64,000 nt of DNA from contig SCNT01000006.1 in NCBI GenBank assembly GCA_005503165.1, forward strand, positions 83,696 to 147,695, written 5' to 3'. Below are positions 53,864 through 63,334 of this stretch, one piece after another; position 1 is the stretch's first letter, and every line of letters begins with the position of its first letter. A program made the translations under genes and the position numbers. The stretch is from Sphingomonadaceae bacterium 3R27E2-A. GTDB lineage: Bacteria > Pseudomonadota > Alphaproteobacteria > Sphingomonadales > Sphingomonadaceae. The notes under the pieces are model-generated. The model was not told where the DNA came from and made no database searches. It was given only the letters and a program-made list of their open reading frames with translations.

Positions 53864-54264
53864 GGGGCGGTCGCAGGCATCTTCAGGAGGAAATGCGGGA
53901 TGGCGACGAGCCTGTGCGACCCGTCGGCATCCGCCATGTCATAGCTGCCGATCATCGATCCTTCAGGGGTCGGCAGCGGGCAGCCCGAGACATAGTCGAA
54001 GGCACCGCCGGGCTGAATGAGAGGTTGCTCGCCGACCACCCCCTCGCCTTCGACCTCGCTGACCTGCCCGTGGCCGTCGACGATGCGCCAGTGGCGGTTG
54101 ATCAGCTGCACCGCGGCCTCGCCGTGATTTTCGATGCGAACATGATAGGCCCAGAACCAGCGCCCCAGCGACGGATGCGACTGTTCGGGCAGATAGCTGA
54201 CCGCGACGCGCACGGTGACCGACCCGGTCGTCTCGGCATAAGGAAAGAAGGAGTCGATCATCAC
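53860..54264 (-). CDS. apaG: ApaG domain protein
   Basis: A 134-residue cytoplasmic beta-sandwich protein. 'VTVRVAVSYLPEQSHPSLGR', 'WFWAYHVRIENHGEAAVQLI', 'NRHWRIVDGHGQVSEVEGEG' and 'VVGEQPLIQPGGAFDYVSGC' cover the conserved ApaG core. ApaG was named for effects on cobalt and magnesium transport; its direct role is unsettled. Start 54264 or the next codon. metZ ends 15 bases upstream on the same strand, so leuB-metZ-apaG-lysR may be one leftward transcript. Confidence 0.94.
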   Translation of the reverse strand: MMIDSFFPYAETTGSVTVRVAVSYLPEQSHPSLGRWFWAYHVRIENHGEAAVQLINRHWRIVDGHGQVSEVEGEGVVGEQPLIQPGGAFDYVSGCPLPTPEGSMIGSYDMADADGSHRLVAIPHFLLKMPATAP

Positions 54265-54278
54265 GCCCGCAAGGTCGC

Positions 54279-55484
54279 CTAAAGCCCGACCTTGGTCAAT
54301 GCCTGGTCCAAGTCGGCGATCAGGTCGCGCGGATCCTCGAGCCCGATGTTGATCCGCAACATCCCCTCGACAACCCCCATGTCGGCGCGCGCCTCGGCGC
54401 TGACGCTGTAATGTGTCGTCGAGGCGGGATGGCAGCAGAGGCTGCGGGAATCACCGATATTGTTGCTGATATCGACCAGTTCGAGCGCGTTGAGCAGGCC
54501 CATCGCCTGCTTGCGATCTTCGAGGATGAAGGAGAAGATCGGCCCGCAGGCTTCCATCTGGCTCATCGCCAGATTATGCTGCGGGTGGCTGGCGAGACCC
54601 GGGTGCAGGATCTTCGGCACGCGCTTCTCGACGAATTTGCCGACCGTCAGCGCGTTTTCCGACTGGCGCCGCGCGCGAAGATCGAGCGTTTCGAGTCCCT
54701 TGAGCACCACCCAGGCGTTGAACGGCGACAGGTTCGGCCCGGTGTTGCGCTGGAACGGCAGCAGCACATCGTTGATGAACTTTTCGGTCCCGCACACCGC
54801 GCCGGCGAGCACGCGGCCCTGCCCTTCCATCAGCTTGGTCGCCGAGTAAGCGACGACATCGGCGCCGAAGTCCATCGGCCGCTGGAGCACGCTGGTCGCA
54901 AAGGCATTGTCGACGACGGTTGTGATCCCGTGCGCCTTCGCGATGGCGCAGACATGTTTCATGTCGACGATATCCATCGTCGGATTGGCCGGGGTCTCGA
55001 AGAAAAAGACCTTGGTATTGGTCTTGATCGCCTTTTCCCAGGCGCTGCTGTCGCGGCCGTCGACGACGGTCGTCTCGATCCCGAAGCGGGGGCAGAGATG
55101 ATCGACCAGCCAGCGGCACGAACCGAACGCCGCTTTCGCCGCGACGATATGGTCGCCTGCCGAAAGCTGGCAGAGCAGTGCCGTGGTCATCGCCGCCATG
55201 CCGGTGGCCTGCGCGCGGCACGCCTCGGCGCCTTCCATCAGTGCGATCCGCTCTTCCAGCATCGCGACGGTCGGGTTCTGGAGGCGCGAATAGGTCATAC
55301 CCTGTGCTTCGCCGGCAAAGCGCGCTGCGACTTCCTCGGCATTGTCGTAGGTATAGCCGGAGGTGAGGAACAGCGCTTCGGACGTTTCGCCATGTTCGCT
55401 GCGCCAGGTGCCACCGCGCACGGCCTGCGTCGCAGGATGCCAGCCGCGCGTGGTATTGCGATCGAAACCCGTGGTTTTTTTCAT
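54279..55484 (-). CDS. metZ: O-succinylhomoserine sulfhydrylase
   Basis: A 401-residue PLP enzyme of the Cys/Met metabolism family. 'TQAVRGGTWRSEHGETSEAL', 'TSGYTYDNAEEVAARFAGEA', 'TYSRLQNPTVAMLEERIALM' and 'EGAEACRAQATGMAAM' are typical of MetZ. The PLP lysine is Lys217 in 'YSATKLMEGQGR'. It makes homocysteine directly from O-succinylhomoserine and sulfide, bypassing cystathionine. It lies 5 bases after the leuB stop, an arrangement that places a methionine step in a leucine transcript. The frame continues upstream into leuB without homology, so ATG 55484 is used. Confidence 0.93.
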   Translation of the reverse strand: MKKTTGFDRNTTRGWHPATQAVRGGTWRSEHGETSEALFLTSGYTYDNAEEVAARFAGEAQGMTYSRLQNPTVAMLEERIALMEGAEACRAQATGMAAMTTALLCQLSAGDHIVAAKAAFGSCRWLVDHLCPRFGIETTVVDGRDSSAWEKAIKTNTKVFFFETPANPTMDIVDMKHVCAIAKAHGITTVVDNAFATSVLQRPMDFGADVVAYSATKLMEGQGRVLAGAVCGTEKFINDVLLPFQRNTGPNLSPFNAWVVLKGLETLDLRARRQSENALTVGKFVEKRVPKILHPGLASHPQHNLAMSQMEACGPIFSFILEDRKQAMGLLNALELVDISNNIGDSRSLCCHPASTTHYSVSAEARADMGVVEGMLRINIGLEDPRDLIADLDQALTKVGL

Positions 55485-55489
55485 CCGAC

Positions 55490-56536
55490 TTATCCGTTCA
55501 AAGCTGCAACGACCGCGTCCCCAAGCGCCGTCGTGCCCATATTCCCGCCGAGATCGACACCGCGGCATCCATCCGCCAGCACCTTCGCGACGGCCGCCTC
55601 GATCCGCGCCGCGTTCGCCTCGTCGCCGCCCGAATGACGGAGCAGCATCGCGAGCGAGAGAATCATCGCCAGCGGATTGGCGACGCCCTTGCCCGCGATA
55701 TCGGGGGCGCTGCCGTGGATCGGCTCGTACAGACCGCGTCGGCCTTCGCCGAGCGAGGCCGAAGCGAGCAGGCCGATCGAGCCGACGCACATCGACGCCT
55801 GGTCGGAAAGGATGTCGCCGAAGAGGTTACCGGTGACGACGACGTCGAATTGACCGGGGTTTCGCACCAGCTGCATCGCGGCGTTGTCGACATACATATG
55901 GCTGAGTGCGACGTCGGGATAGTCGGGGGCGACCTCGATCACCACGTCGCGCCAGAGCTGCGAGGTTTCGAGCACATTGGCCTTGTCGACCGAGCAGAGC
56001 TTGCCGCGGCGACCCTGAGCCGCCTTGAAGGCGACATGCGCGATGCGGCGCACCTCGCCCTCGCTGTACGCCATGATGTCATAGCCCTCGCGTTCGCCCT
56101 TCGCCGTCGTGCGCGTGCCCTTTTCGCCGAAATAGACGTCGCCGTTGAGCTCGCGGACGATGAGCAGGTCGATCGCCGAGGCGACCTCGGGGCGGAGCGC
56201 CGAGCTGTCCTCGAGTCCGGCGAAGAGCTTGGCGGGACGCAGGTTGGCGAAAAGGCCTAGTTCGGCGCGCAGGCCAAGGATCGCCTGTTCGGGGCGTAGG
56301 TGGCGCTCGACGTTGTCGAAGCGCGGGTCGCCGACCGCCCCGAACAGTAGCGCGTCGGCGGCCTTCGCCTTGGCGAGGGTCTCGGGAGGCAGTGGATGGC
56401 CGGTCGCCGCATAGGCCGCGCCACCGACGAGCGCGCGGTCGAGCGTCACCGGAAGTGCGAGCGCGGCGAGAACTTTCTCGGCCTCCGCCATGATCTGGGG
56501 TCCGATACCGTCGCCAGCCAGCAGTAGGATATTCAA
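55490..56536 (-). CDS. leuB: 3-isopropylmalate dehydrogenase
   Basis: A 348-residue NAD-dependent decarboxylating dehydrogenase of leucine synthesis. It begins '[20 protein letters not shown]'. The substrate loop is '[20 protein letters not shown]', followed by '[17 protein letters not shown]', '[20 protein letters not shown]' and '[20 protein letters not shown]'. '[20 protein letters not shown]' gives the NAD-binding end. Full length. leuCD are not in the window. GGGCGACG lies upstream of the ATG. Confidence 0.97.
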   Translation of the reverse strand: MNILLLAGDGIGPQIMAEAEKVLAALALPVTLDRALVGGAAYAATGHPLPPETLAKAKAADALLFGAVGDPRFDNVERHLRPEQAILGLRAELGLFANLRPAKLFAGLEDSSALRPEVASAIDLLIVRELNGDVYFGEKGTRTTAKGEREGYDIMAYSEGEVRRIAHVAFKAAQGRRGKLCSVDKANVLETSQLWRDVVIEVAPDYPDVALSHMYVDNAAMQLVRNPGQFDVVVTGNLFGDILSDQASMCVGSIGLLASASLGEGRRGLYEPIHGSAPDIAGKGVANPLAMILSLAMLLRHSGGDEANAARIEAAVAKVLADGCRGVDLGGNMGTTALGDAVVAALNG

Positions 56537-56584
56537 AGCGTCGCCCTTTCGTTTCTCGCGAGCCGCTTAGACAGCGGCGCGGCG

Positions 56585-57322
56585 TCACGCAACCGCCCTG
56601 CCCAGCCGATCCACCAACCTTTCCCTTACCGACAGCAAGTCCCGGTTGCGACCTTCGATCAGGTCGCGGTCGAGGAAATGGCCGGTGATCGCCAGGCCGT
56701 CGAGCACATCGCCCATCGTCTCGGCCGATCCCGCAGCGCGCAGGAAGGCCGGCAGGCGCATCAGCCGCGCTTCGTAGCCTGCGGCTGCCTCGACGCATAC
56801 CGCGCCGCCCGACTTGGGGCTGACGAAGGCCAGATGGTCGCGCGATCCGGTGACCACGCACTCGTCGAAGTCGAGCCCGAAGCCAAGCTCGGCGAGCAGC
56901 AGAAGCTCGTAGCGCGCCAGCGCCGCAGCCCATTGCCGGGCCGAGGGTGCGACGCCGATCACGTCGAGCAGCGCGGACAGCGCGGCGTGGAGCGCGGGAT
57001 AGGGCTGGCTCTCGGGCAGCGTCGCGGCGGTCAGGCTGGTGGCCCAGTCGATCGCTGCGGCGGGCAGCGGCTCTGCCAGCAACGGCGCGCGGCTGGCAAG
57101 CAGCTCTGCCGTCGCGCCGGCCAATTGCTCCTCGGTCCGTGCCCGCAGTTCGAGCGCGATGAGGTTTCCCGGCATCAAGATCGGCCGCAGGCGCCGCGAA
57201 CGGCCACCGCGGACATAACCCGCGACCAGCCCCGCCTCGCGGGTCAGCGCGCGCAGGATCGCCCCATGCTCGCCATGCGCACGGACCGCGCAGACGATCG
57301 CTTCGGCGCTCAGGCTGGCCAA
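56585..57322 (-). CDS. recO: DNA repair protein RecO
   Basis: A 245-residue recombination mediator that loads RecA onto SSB-coated gaps with RecR. The N-terminal OB fold is '[20 protein letters not shown]' and '[20 protein letters not shown]'. The helical C-terminal domain includes '[26 protein letters not shown]'-type residues, though the usual zinc Cys set is incomplete (only Cys near 161 and 179 are obvious). Length is normal. The start overlaps the upstream thioesterase gene by 13 bases, implying coupling. Confidence 0.92.
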   Translation of the reverse strand: MASLSAEAIVCAVRAHGEHGAILRALTREAGLVAGYVRGGRSRRLRPILMPGNLIALELRARTEEQLAGATAELLASRAPLLAEPLPAAAIDWATSLTAATLPESQPYPALHAALSALLDVIGVAPSARQWAAALARYELLLLAELGFGLDFDECVVTGSRDHLAFVSPKSGGAVCVEAAAGYEARLMRLPAFLRAAGSAETMGDVLDGLAITGHFLDRDLIEGRNRDLLSVRERLVDRLGRAVA

Positions 57323-57702
57323 AGCACCAGCTGCGTCTGCGTCACCAGCGCGACATCGGCGCCGTCCTCGGTGCGGATGCGCGTCTGCCAGACCGATACG
57401 CGCTTGCCGATCTTTACCGGGGTCGCCTCGCCGACGAGGACGGCGCCCACGGGCCCGCCGCCGAGAAAATTGGTCTTGCTCTCGATCGTAGTCGTCCCGC
57501 TCGCCCCCGCGGGAAGCGTCAGGAACGCGCCCACCGCGCCAAGGCAGTCGGCAAAGGCCATGATCGCGCCGCCATGGACAATGCCGCCCGCTGTGCAGAT
57601 TTCGGGGCGCACGGGCAGCTTGCCCGAAACGTGCTCCTTGCTTCCCTCGTCGATCGTCACCCCCAGCGTCGCCGCCAGCGGCATCATCGCGCCAAAATCC
57701 AT
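57310..57702 (-). CDS. PaaI-family hotdog thioesterase
   Basis: A 130-residue hotdog protein. '[20 protein letters not shown]' contains the H-G-G and Asp of the PaaI family, followed by '[20 protein letters not shown]' and '[20 protein letters not shown]'. It probably hydrolyses an acyl- or aryl-CoA. AGGAGAG precedes ATG 57702; the upstream in-frame Met would extend into uvrC. It starts 13 bases after the uvrC stop and overlaps recO, giving the order uvrC-thioesterase-recO on the minus strand. Confidence 0.82.
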   Translation of the reverse strand: MDFGAMMPLAATLGVTIDEGSKEHVSGKLPVRPEICTAGGIVHGGAIMAFADCLGAVGAFLTLPAGASGTTTIESKTNFLGGGPVGAVLVGEATPVKIGKRVSVWQTRIRTEDGADVALVTQTQLVLWPA

Positions 57703-57715
57703 CGTCCCGCTCTCC

Positions 57716-59650
57716 TCAGCTTTCCGCGTGGTAGAAATCATAGACCGCCTGCGCCACCGCGGCGCTGACACCCGGGGCCTTCTGTAAATCCTCGAGACTC
57801 GCGCCGCGGACGGCGCGGGCGGTGCCGAAATGCATCAGCAGGGCCTTCTTGCGCGACGGGCCGATGCCCGGCACCTCGTCGAGCGGCGAACTGCCCATCG
57901 CCTTGGCGCGCTTCTGGCGATGCGCGCCGATGGCGAAGCGGTGCGCTTCGTCGCGCAGACGCTGGATGTAAAATAGCACGGCGTTGTTGGGCGGCAGCGT
58001 GAATTCGCGCCCGTCGGGGTGGTAGAAAGTCTCCCTTCCGGCGTTGCGATCGGGTCCCTTGGCGACGCCGACGAAGGTCAGGTCGTCGATGCCCAGTTCG
58101 GCGAACACCCCGGCGACCGCCGACACTTGCCCCTTCCCACCGTCGATCAGCACCAGGTCGGGCCATTCGCCCTTGGTCCGTTCGGGATCTTCCTCGATCG
58201 CGCGGGCGAAGCGGCGCTGGAACACCTCGCGCATCATCGCGAAGTCGTCGCCCGGCTGGGTCTCGCTGCGCTTGATGTTGAACTTGCGATAAGCGCCCTT
58301 GATCCACCCGTCGGGGCCCGCGACGACCATCGCGCCGAGCGCATTGGTGCCCTGAATATGGCTGTTATCGTATATCTCGATCCGTTGCGGCGGCGCGTCG
58401 AGATCGAACAGATCGGCGAGTTCGCGCCCGAGCTTGGCTTGGCTGCTGCTCTCGGCGAGGCGGCGGTCGAGTTCCTCGCCAACGTTGCGCACCGCCTGTT
58501 CGAGCAGGCGGCGGCGGTTGCCGCGCTGCGGCACGCCGATCTCAACCTTGCGCCCCGCCACTTCGCCCAGCGCCTCGGCAAGCAGCGCACATTCGGCGGG
58601 TTCGCGATCGACGAGGATCGTTTTCGGCGGCGGCACGCCTTCGTAGAATTGCATCAGGAAGCTTTCGAGCACCTCCGCCTCGGGCACCCCGGCGATATGC
58701 GCCGGGAAGAAGCTGCGATGTCCCCAATTCTGCCCGCCGCGGATGAAGAAGCCCGCGATGCAGAGCTGCCCGCCCTTCGCGGCGAGCGCGAAGACGTCGG
58801 CGTCGCCGAGGCCGTCGGCGTGCACCGACTGGCTACCCTGAATGAAAGTGAGTGACTTCAATCGGTCGCGAAGCACCGCCGCCTGCTCGAAATCCATCGC
58901 CTCGGCAGCCTTGGTCATCGCGTCCCCGAGGCGCTTCTGCACCCCGGTCGAGCGGCCTTCGAGGAAATCCTGCGCATCGCCGACGAGCGCCGCATAATCC
59001 TCTTTCGAGATGCGGTCGACGCACGGCGCGCTGCAACGCTTGATCTGGTAGAGCAGGCACGGCCGCGAGCGGTTGGCGAAGAAGCTGTCGGTGCAGCTGC
59101 GCAGCAGGAAGGTCTTCTGCAACGCGTTGAGCGTGCGCGTCACCGAGCCCGCGCTGGCGAAGGGGCCGTAGTAGCGGCCCTTGGCGCGCCGAGCACCGCG
59201 GTGCTTCTGAACCCGGGGGAAGTCGTGATCCATCCGCAGCAGGATGAAGGGGAAGCTTTTGTCGTCGCGCAGCAGGACGTTGTAAGGCGGGCGGTAACGC
59301 TTGATCAGCTGCGCCTCGAGCAGCAGCGCCTCGGCCTCGCTGGTCGTGGTGACGATTTCCATCGCCCGCGTCTGCGACACCATGCGCTGCAGCCGCTGCG
59401 GCAGGCGGGTCACCTGAGTGTAATTGGTGACGCGGTTCTTGAGCGCGCGCGCCTTGCCAACGTAGAGCACATCGCCGCGAGCATCGAGCATGCGGTAGAC
59501 GCCCGGGCGCGTCGGCAGCTTCCTGACGACGTTGCGGATCGCCTCGGCGCCGCGTTCGAGGTCGGGCTTGTCGCCCTCCTCGCCGCTGCCGCGGACGACA
59601 TAGGTCGCTTTCTCTTCGTTGAATCGTTCGGGGGCGTTCGGACGGACCAT
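57716..59650 (-). CDS. uvrC: Excinuclease ABC subunit C
   Basis: A 644-residue nuclease that makes both incisions in nucleotide excision repair. The GIY-YIG domain (about 50-130) has 'RPGVYRMLDARGDVLYVGKA' and 'NRVTNYTQVTRLPQRLQRMV'. The Cys region 'RPCLLYQIKRCSAPCVDRIS' follows, then the UVR helix 'MDFEQAAVLRDRLKSL'. The RNase H-like domain has 'RIEIYDNSHIQGTNALGAMV' and 'LVLIDGGKGQVSAV', and the C-terminal HhH pair 'LDEVPGIGPSRKKALLMHFG' ends it. ATG 59650 was chosen from homology; no Shine-Dalgarno is seen before it, and the frame runs on upstream into the divergent gene. Confidence 0.96.
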   Translation of the reverse strand: MVRPNAPERFNEEKATYVVRGSGEEGDKPDLERGAEAIRNVVRKLPTRPGVYRMLDARGDVLYVGKARALKNRVTNYTQVTRLPQRLQRMVSQTRAMEIVTTTSEAEALLLEAQLIKRYRPPYNVLLRDDKSFPFILLRMDHDFPRVQKHRGARRAKGRYYGPFASAGSVTRTLNALQKTFLLRSCTDSFFANRSRPCLLYQIKRCSAPCVDRISKEDYAALVGDAQDFLEGRSTGVQKRLGDAMTKAAEAMDFEQAAVLRDRLKSLTFIQGSQSVHADGLGDADVFALAAKGGQLCIAGFFIRGGQNWGHRSFFPAHIAGVPEAEVLESFLMQFYEGVPPPKTILVDREPAECALLAEALGEVAGRKVEIGVPQRGNRRRLLEQAVRNVGEELDRRLAESSSQAKLGRELADLFDLDAPPQRIEIYDNSHIQGTNALGAMVVAGPDGWIKGAYRKFNIKRSETQPGDDFAMMREVFQRRFARAIEEDPERTKGEWPDLVLIDGGKGQVSAVAGVFAELGIDDLTFVGVAKGPDRNAGRETFYHPDGREFTLPPNNAVLFYIQRLRDEAHRFAIGAHRQKRAKAMGSSPLDEVPGIGPSRKKALLMHFGTARAVRGASLEDLQKAPGVSAAVAQAVYDFYHAES

Positions 59651-59722
59651 GATTTTGCATGTAGGCGAGGACGTTGTCAGCCGCCATAGTGCGGCGGGTA
59701 AAACCACCATGGGAGGGGTCGC

Positions 59723-60442
59723 ATGGAACTTCGCGGAAAAACGGCACTGGTTACCGGGGGCAGCGACGGGATCGGGCGGGAGATCGCGCTGCAGCTGCAG
59801 GGGCTGGGCGCCGAGGTGATCGTGACCGGGCGCTCGCCGGAAAAATTGCAGGCGATGGCGGCGCTGGGGTTCGGGACGATCGCCGGCGACCTGTCGGAGG
59901 CGGCCGGGATCGAGGCGGTGGTCGAGGGCGTGGCGGGCAGGCCGCTGGCGCTGCTGGTCAACAATGCCGGGGTCGGCAGCGACTATGAGCTCGACGACGT
60001 GCCCTCGCTGGCGAGTGCGGCGGCGTGTATCGACACCAATCTCTATGCGCCGATCGCCGTGATCACACGGCTTCTGCCGCAGCTGAAAGCCCAGGGCGAT
60101 GCGATGATCGTCAACGTCACGTCGGGGTTGGCGATCGCGCCGCGGGCCGGGGGACCGATCTATTGCGCCACCAAGGCGGCGCTGCGCAGCTACACCCAGG
60201 CCATCCGCTACCAGCTCAGGGACAGCGGGGTGAAGGTGATGGAGGCGCTGCCGCCGCTGGTGGCGACCAACATGACCGCGGGGCGCGGCGGCAAGATGAT
60301 GAGCGCCGCCGATTGCGCCGCCGAGATCGTCGCCGGGATCAAGGCGGGTCGTGCCGAGGTGGCGGTCGGGCAGACCAAGATCCTGCGGCTGGTGCACAGC
60401 ATGTCCCCCGCCTTGGCGCGGCGGATCATGATCAAATATTGA
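59723..60442 (+). CDS. Short-chain dehydrogenase/reductase, DltE-like
   Basis: A 239-residue Rossmann oxidoreductase. The cofactor motif is 'ALVTGGSDGIGREIALQLQG', an Arg after beta-2 ('VIVTGRSPEKL') suggests NADP, then 'LLVNNAGVGSDYELDD', catalytic Ser in 'IVNVTSGLAI' and Tyr-x-x-x-Lys in 'IYCATKAALRSYTQAIRYQL'. The proline-rich 'EALPPLVATNMTAGRGGKMM' tail fits the DltE-like group. Substrate unknown. GGGAGGGG precedes the ATG. The coding strand is richer in GGG and CGG codons than its neighbours. A glutathione transferase gene follows at 13 bases, likely the same operon. Confidence 0.88.
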   Translation: MELRGKTALVTGGSDGIGREIALQLQGLGAEVIVTGRSPEKLQAMAALGFGTIAGDLSEAAGIEAVVEGVAGRPLALLVNNAGVGSDYELDDVPSLASAAACIDTNLYAPIAVITRLLPQLKAQGDAMIVNVTSGLAIAPRAGGPIYCATKAALRSYTQAIRYQLRDSGVKVMEALPPLVATNMTAGRGGKMMSAADCAAEIVAGIKAGRAEVAVGQTKILRLVHSMSPALARRIMIKY

Positions 60443-60455
60443 AGGAAATCCGAGG

Positions 60456-61097
60456 ATGATCACCGTTTACGGCGAAGGCCGCGGGTTCCGGGTTATCTGG
60501 CTGATGGAGGAGATGGGGCTGGCATACCGGATGCGGCCGGTCGACCTGCTGGACGGGGTCGAGAACGACCATGAGTTCCTGGCGGTCAATCCCGCGGGGT
60601 TCATTCCGGCGATCGTCGACGGCGGCACGGTGATGGTCAAGTCGATCGCCATCCTCCAGTATTTGCTGGCCAAATATGGCCCGAGCCCGCTGGCGCCGGA
60701 ACCCGACGACCCGCATTTTCCGGCCTATCTGCAGTTTTTGCATATGGGCGAAGCGGGGCTGGCGGGGCCGGTCAATGCGATTGTCGCGACCGACATATTG
60801 GCGCCCGAGGACGACAAGGCGAACTGGACCGTGGGCTGGGCCCGGAGCATCTTCGAGAGCCGGCTCGGCCTCGTCAGCCGGCAGCTGGCGAAGACCGACC
60901 ATGTCGCCGGCGCGCGCTTTACCGCGGCCGATATTTCGGTGACCTATGCGCTGCAATTCGCGCAGCGGACGATCGGTTACAAGCTCGGCGAGACCGAACT
61001 CGCCTATGTCGCCAGGACGACCAGCCGCCCGGCCTATGGTCGCGCGATGGACAGCTGTCCGGCGACCAGGGCCTGGGTGGCGAGCCTCAATCTTTAG
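60456..61097 (+). CDS. Glutathione S-transferase family protein
   Basis: A 213-residue cytosolic transferase. The thioredoxin-like N-terminal domain (about 1-78) reads 'MITVYGEGRGFRVIWLMEEM' and carries the conserved cis-Pro in 'NPAGFIPAIVDGG' and 'VKSIAILQYLLAKYG', where Glu/Asp-Ser normally binds glutathione (here Lys-Ser). The helical domain has 'HVAGARFTAADISVTYALQF', the N-capping motif. It shares a transcript with the SDR gene, suggesting detoxification or dehalogenation-type chemistry by association only. Its stop overlaps the atpF stop by four bases. Confidence 0.88.
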   Translation: MITVYGEGRGFRVIWLMEEMGLAYRMRPVDLLDGVENDHEFLAVNPAGFIPAIVDGGTVMVKSIAILQYLLAKYGPSPLAPEPDDPHFPAYLQFLHMGEAGLAGPVNAIVATDILAPEDDKANWTVGWARSIFESRLGLVSRQLAKTDHVAGARFTAADISVTYALQFAQRTIGYKLGETELAYVARTTSRPAYGRAMDSCPATRAWVASLNL

Positions 61098-61636
61098 CCC
61101 TTGGCGACGCCGGCGATCGCCTGATCGACCAGCGCCTTGTCGGCGGCGGCGTCGTGCTTGTCGGCGATGAGCTTCGCGGCGGCCTCGGTCGCGGCCTTGG
61201 CGGCGGCCGAGCGGACTTCGCTGAGCGCGGTGGCTTCGGCCGCGGCGATGCGGTCCTCGGCCATCTGTTTGCGGCGTGCGATCAGCGCGGTCGCATCGGC
61301 CTTGGCCTTGGCGACGAGCGCCTCGGCCTCGGCATCGGCGCGCGCGCGCATCTCGTCGGCTTCCCTGGCGGCGTCGGCGAGCTTCGCCTCATATTCGGCC
61401 TTCAGCGATTCGGCGTCGAGCCGCAGCGCCTCGGCTTCCTTGAGCTGCTTCGAAATCTCGGCGATCTTGTTGTCGAGCATCCCGGTGATGGCCGCCGGCA
61501 CCTTCTTCCAGATCAGGATGCCGATGAACACGAGCATCGCGAGCGACACATAGACCGTGGCGTCCATGCCGAACGCCTTGGGCGTGGCGTGGGCTTCGCC
61601 GGCGGCTTCCGCCATGAGGATCACGAAATTAGCCAT
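61094..61636 (-). CDS. atpF: ATP synthase F0 subunit b
   Basis: A 180-residue peripheral-stalk subunit: one membrane helix near 27-45 ('VYVSLAMLVFIGILIWKKV'), then a long charged coiled coil rich in Ala, Glu and Lys ('ISKQLKEAEALRLDAESLKA'). It dimerises with b' to tie F1 to the a subunit. 'VPAAITGMLDNKIAEISKQL' after the helix is the typical b motif. It overlaps the b' gene by 8 bases. Last gene of the F0 operon in this window; F1 genes are elsewhere, as in other alphaproteobacteria. Confidence 0.94.
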   Translation of the reverse strand: MANFVILMAEAAGEAHATPKAFGMDATVYVSLAMLVFIGILIWKKVPAAITGMLDNKIAEISKQLKEAEALRLDAESLKAEYEAKLADAAREADEMRARADAEAEALVAKAKADATALIARRKQMAEDRIAAAEATALSEVRSAAAKAATEAAAKLIADKHDAAADKALVDQAIAGVAKG

Positions 61637-62129
61637 GGAGCACCGCCTTCACCGCCGACTTGGCGTCTGCTGCCGCGACCTTCACGCCCGACAGCCTGGC
61701 GACCAGCTCGCTCGCGGCTTCGGCGGCGACCGATTCGATTTCCGCCATCGCCGACGAACGCGCCGCCGAAACATCGGCTTCGGCCGCGGCGAGCTTTTCG
61801 CCGAGTTCGGCGTCGACCTTGGCCAGACGCTTTTCGGCGTCCTTCGCGGCCTTGTCCTTGGCGTCCGAGACCGCCTTCTGCGCGGCGGCGCGGCTGGCAT
61901 CGCCCTGCTGGCGATAGCTTTCCTCGAGCGCGTCGGCAGCGGCATGCGCCGCCTTCGCCGCCGCCAGATCGTCGGCAACCTTGCGGTCGCGGGCGTCCAC
62001 CGTCGCTTCGATCTTGGGCAGCATGCCGCGGCCGATCACGACATAAATGCCGGCGAACACGACCAGCAGCCAGAAGAGCTGCGAGGCAAGATACCAATTG
62101 TCAGCGGTGAGCTGGGCTATCTGGGGCAT
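61629..62129 (-). CDS. ATP synthase F0 subunit b'
   Basis: A 166-residue second b-type subunit found in alphaproteobacteria, phototrophs and chloroplasts. The N-terminal 'MPQIAQLTADNWYLASQLFW' and membrane helix 'LLVVFAGIYVVIGRGMLPKI' are typical of b', followed by the coiled coil 'AHAAADALEESYRQQGDASR'. It forms a heterodimeric stalk with b. It lies between atpE (81-base gap) and atpF (8-base overlap). Confidence 0.93.
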   Translation of the reverse strand: MPQIAQLTADNWYLASQLFWLLVVFAGIYVVIGRGMLPKIEATVDARDRKVADDLAAAKAAHAAADALEESYRQQGDASRAAAQKAVSDAKDKAAKDAEKRLAKVDAELGEKLAAAEADVSAARSSAMAEIESVAAEAASELVARLSGVKVAAADAKSAVKAVLHG

Positions 62130-62210
62130 GGAAGGCGGACCTTGAAAACTTGTAGAACCTGCAGCGCGGCCGATCCCGCCGGGAGCGGCCGCGCCAAATC
62201 ATCGCCGCAA

Positions 62211-62438
62211 TCAGACGACGAAGAGCAGGATCATCGCCACGACGAACGCCAGCAGGCCGAGAAGTTCGGCAGCGGCGAAGCCGATGAACAGGCGGCCCTG
62301 CTGGCCGTCGGCGGCGGCGGGGTTGCGCAGCGCGCTTTCGAGGAAGCTGCCGAACACATTACCCACGCCGATGGCGGCCATGCCGGCACCGATGGCTGCC
62401 AGACCGGCACCGATCAGCTTTGCTGCTTCTGCTTCCAT
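62211..62438 (-). CDS. atpE: ATP synthase F0 subunit c
   Basis: A 75-residue hairpin of two membrane helices forming the rotor ring. Helix 1 has the Gly pattern 'AGLAAIGAGMAAIGVGNVFG'; the polar loop is 'ALRNPAAADGQQGRLFIG', and helix 2 carries the proton carboxylate Glu58 in 'FAAAELLGLLAFVVAM'. AAGGAG lies before the ATG. The 42-base gap to atpB and the 81-base gap after it fit higher expression of the ring subunit. Confidence 0.97.
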   Translation of the reverse strand: MEAEAAKLIGAGLAAIGAGMAAIGVGNVFGSFLESALRNPAAADGQQGRLFIGFAAAELLGLLAFVVAMILLFVV

Positions 62439-62480
62439 TATCGTAACTCCTTGGTGGTATCGTTTGAAAATAAACGGAAC

Positions 62481-63266
62481 TTAGTGAAGATTGACCGCGT
62501 CGTTGATGTACAGCGAGGTCAACAGGGCGAAAACATAGGCCTGGATGCCGGCGACGAGCAGCTCGAGCGCGCTGATGCCGATCATCAGGGTGAAGCTGAG
62601 CAGCGACACGACCGAGCCGATGACGGCATTCTCGGCATTGAAGCCGTTGATCACGAAGCCCGACAGCACCTTCAGGAGCACGTGACCCGCGGTCATCGCG
62701 ACGAAGAGACGCAGCCCGAGGCTGAACGGGCGGATCATGAAGGAGATGAATTCGATCACCGCGATGAAGGGGATCATCGGCAGCGGGGTGCCGTGCGGCA
62801 CGAAGAGCGAGAAGAAGTGGAGGCCGTGGCGCCAGAAGCCGACGACGAGCACGATCGAGAAGCTGAGCAGCGCGAGCACGCCGGTGATCGCGATGTGGCT
62901 GGTCACGGTGAAGGGGTGGAGCCCCAGCACGCCCAGCGGCAACATGCCGAGCAGGTTGCAGAAGAGGATGAACATGAAGAGCGAGAAGACATAGGGCGTA
63001 TATTTGCGGCCTTCGGTGCCGATATTCGCCATCATCATGTTCGAGATGAAGCCGGTGAAGCCTTCGACCGCGGCCTGCCAGCGGCCCGGGACGAGCTGGC
63101 GGCGCATGCCGCCCCACATGAAGAGACCGAGGACGACCGCCGCAATCACCATCCACAGCGCGCTGTTGGTGAACAACACTTCGTGCCCGCCGAGGTTGAA
63201 ACCGCCGCCGAGCGGGGTCACTTCGAACTGGTGCATCGGGTCGATCTTGCCGGATTCCGCCGCCAC
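62481..63266 (-). CDS. atpB: ATP synthase F0 subunit a
   Basis: A 261-residue membrane subunit forming the proton half-channels. 'MHQFEVTPLGGGFNLGGHEV' precedes the helices; the essential Arg is in 'PFSLGLRLFVAMTAGHVLLK', and the C-terminal 'LELLVAGIQAYVFALLTSLY' with 'INDAVNLH' is the usual ending. About six helices. It is downstream of atpI with a 68-base gap. Confidence 0.97.
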   Translation of the reverse strand: MAAESGKIDPMHQFEVTPLGGGFNLGGHEVLFTNSALWMVIAAVVLGLFMWGGMRRQLVPGRWQAAVEGFTGFISNMMMANIGTEGRKYTPYVFSLFMFILFCNLLGMLPLGVLGLHPFTVTSHIAITGVLALLSFSIVLVVGFWRHGLHFFSLFVPHGTPLPMIPFIAVIEFISFMIRPFSLGLRLFVAMTAGHVLLKVLSGFVINGFNAENAVIGSVVSLLSFTLMIGISALELLVAGIQAYVFALLTSLYINDAVNLH

Positions 63267-63334
63267 TCTTCACTCCACACGCATTGCGGGGCGGCGCGTC
63301 GGGCCGTCCCGCGAAGAAACTCGTTGTCGCCGCG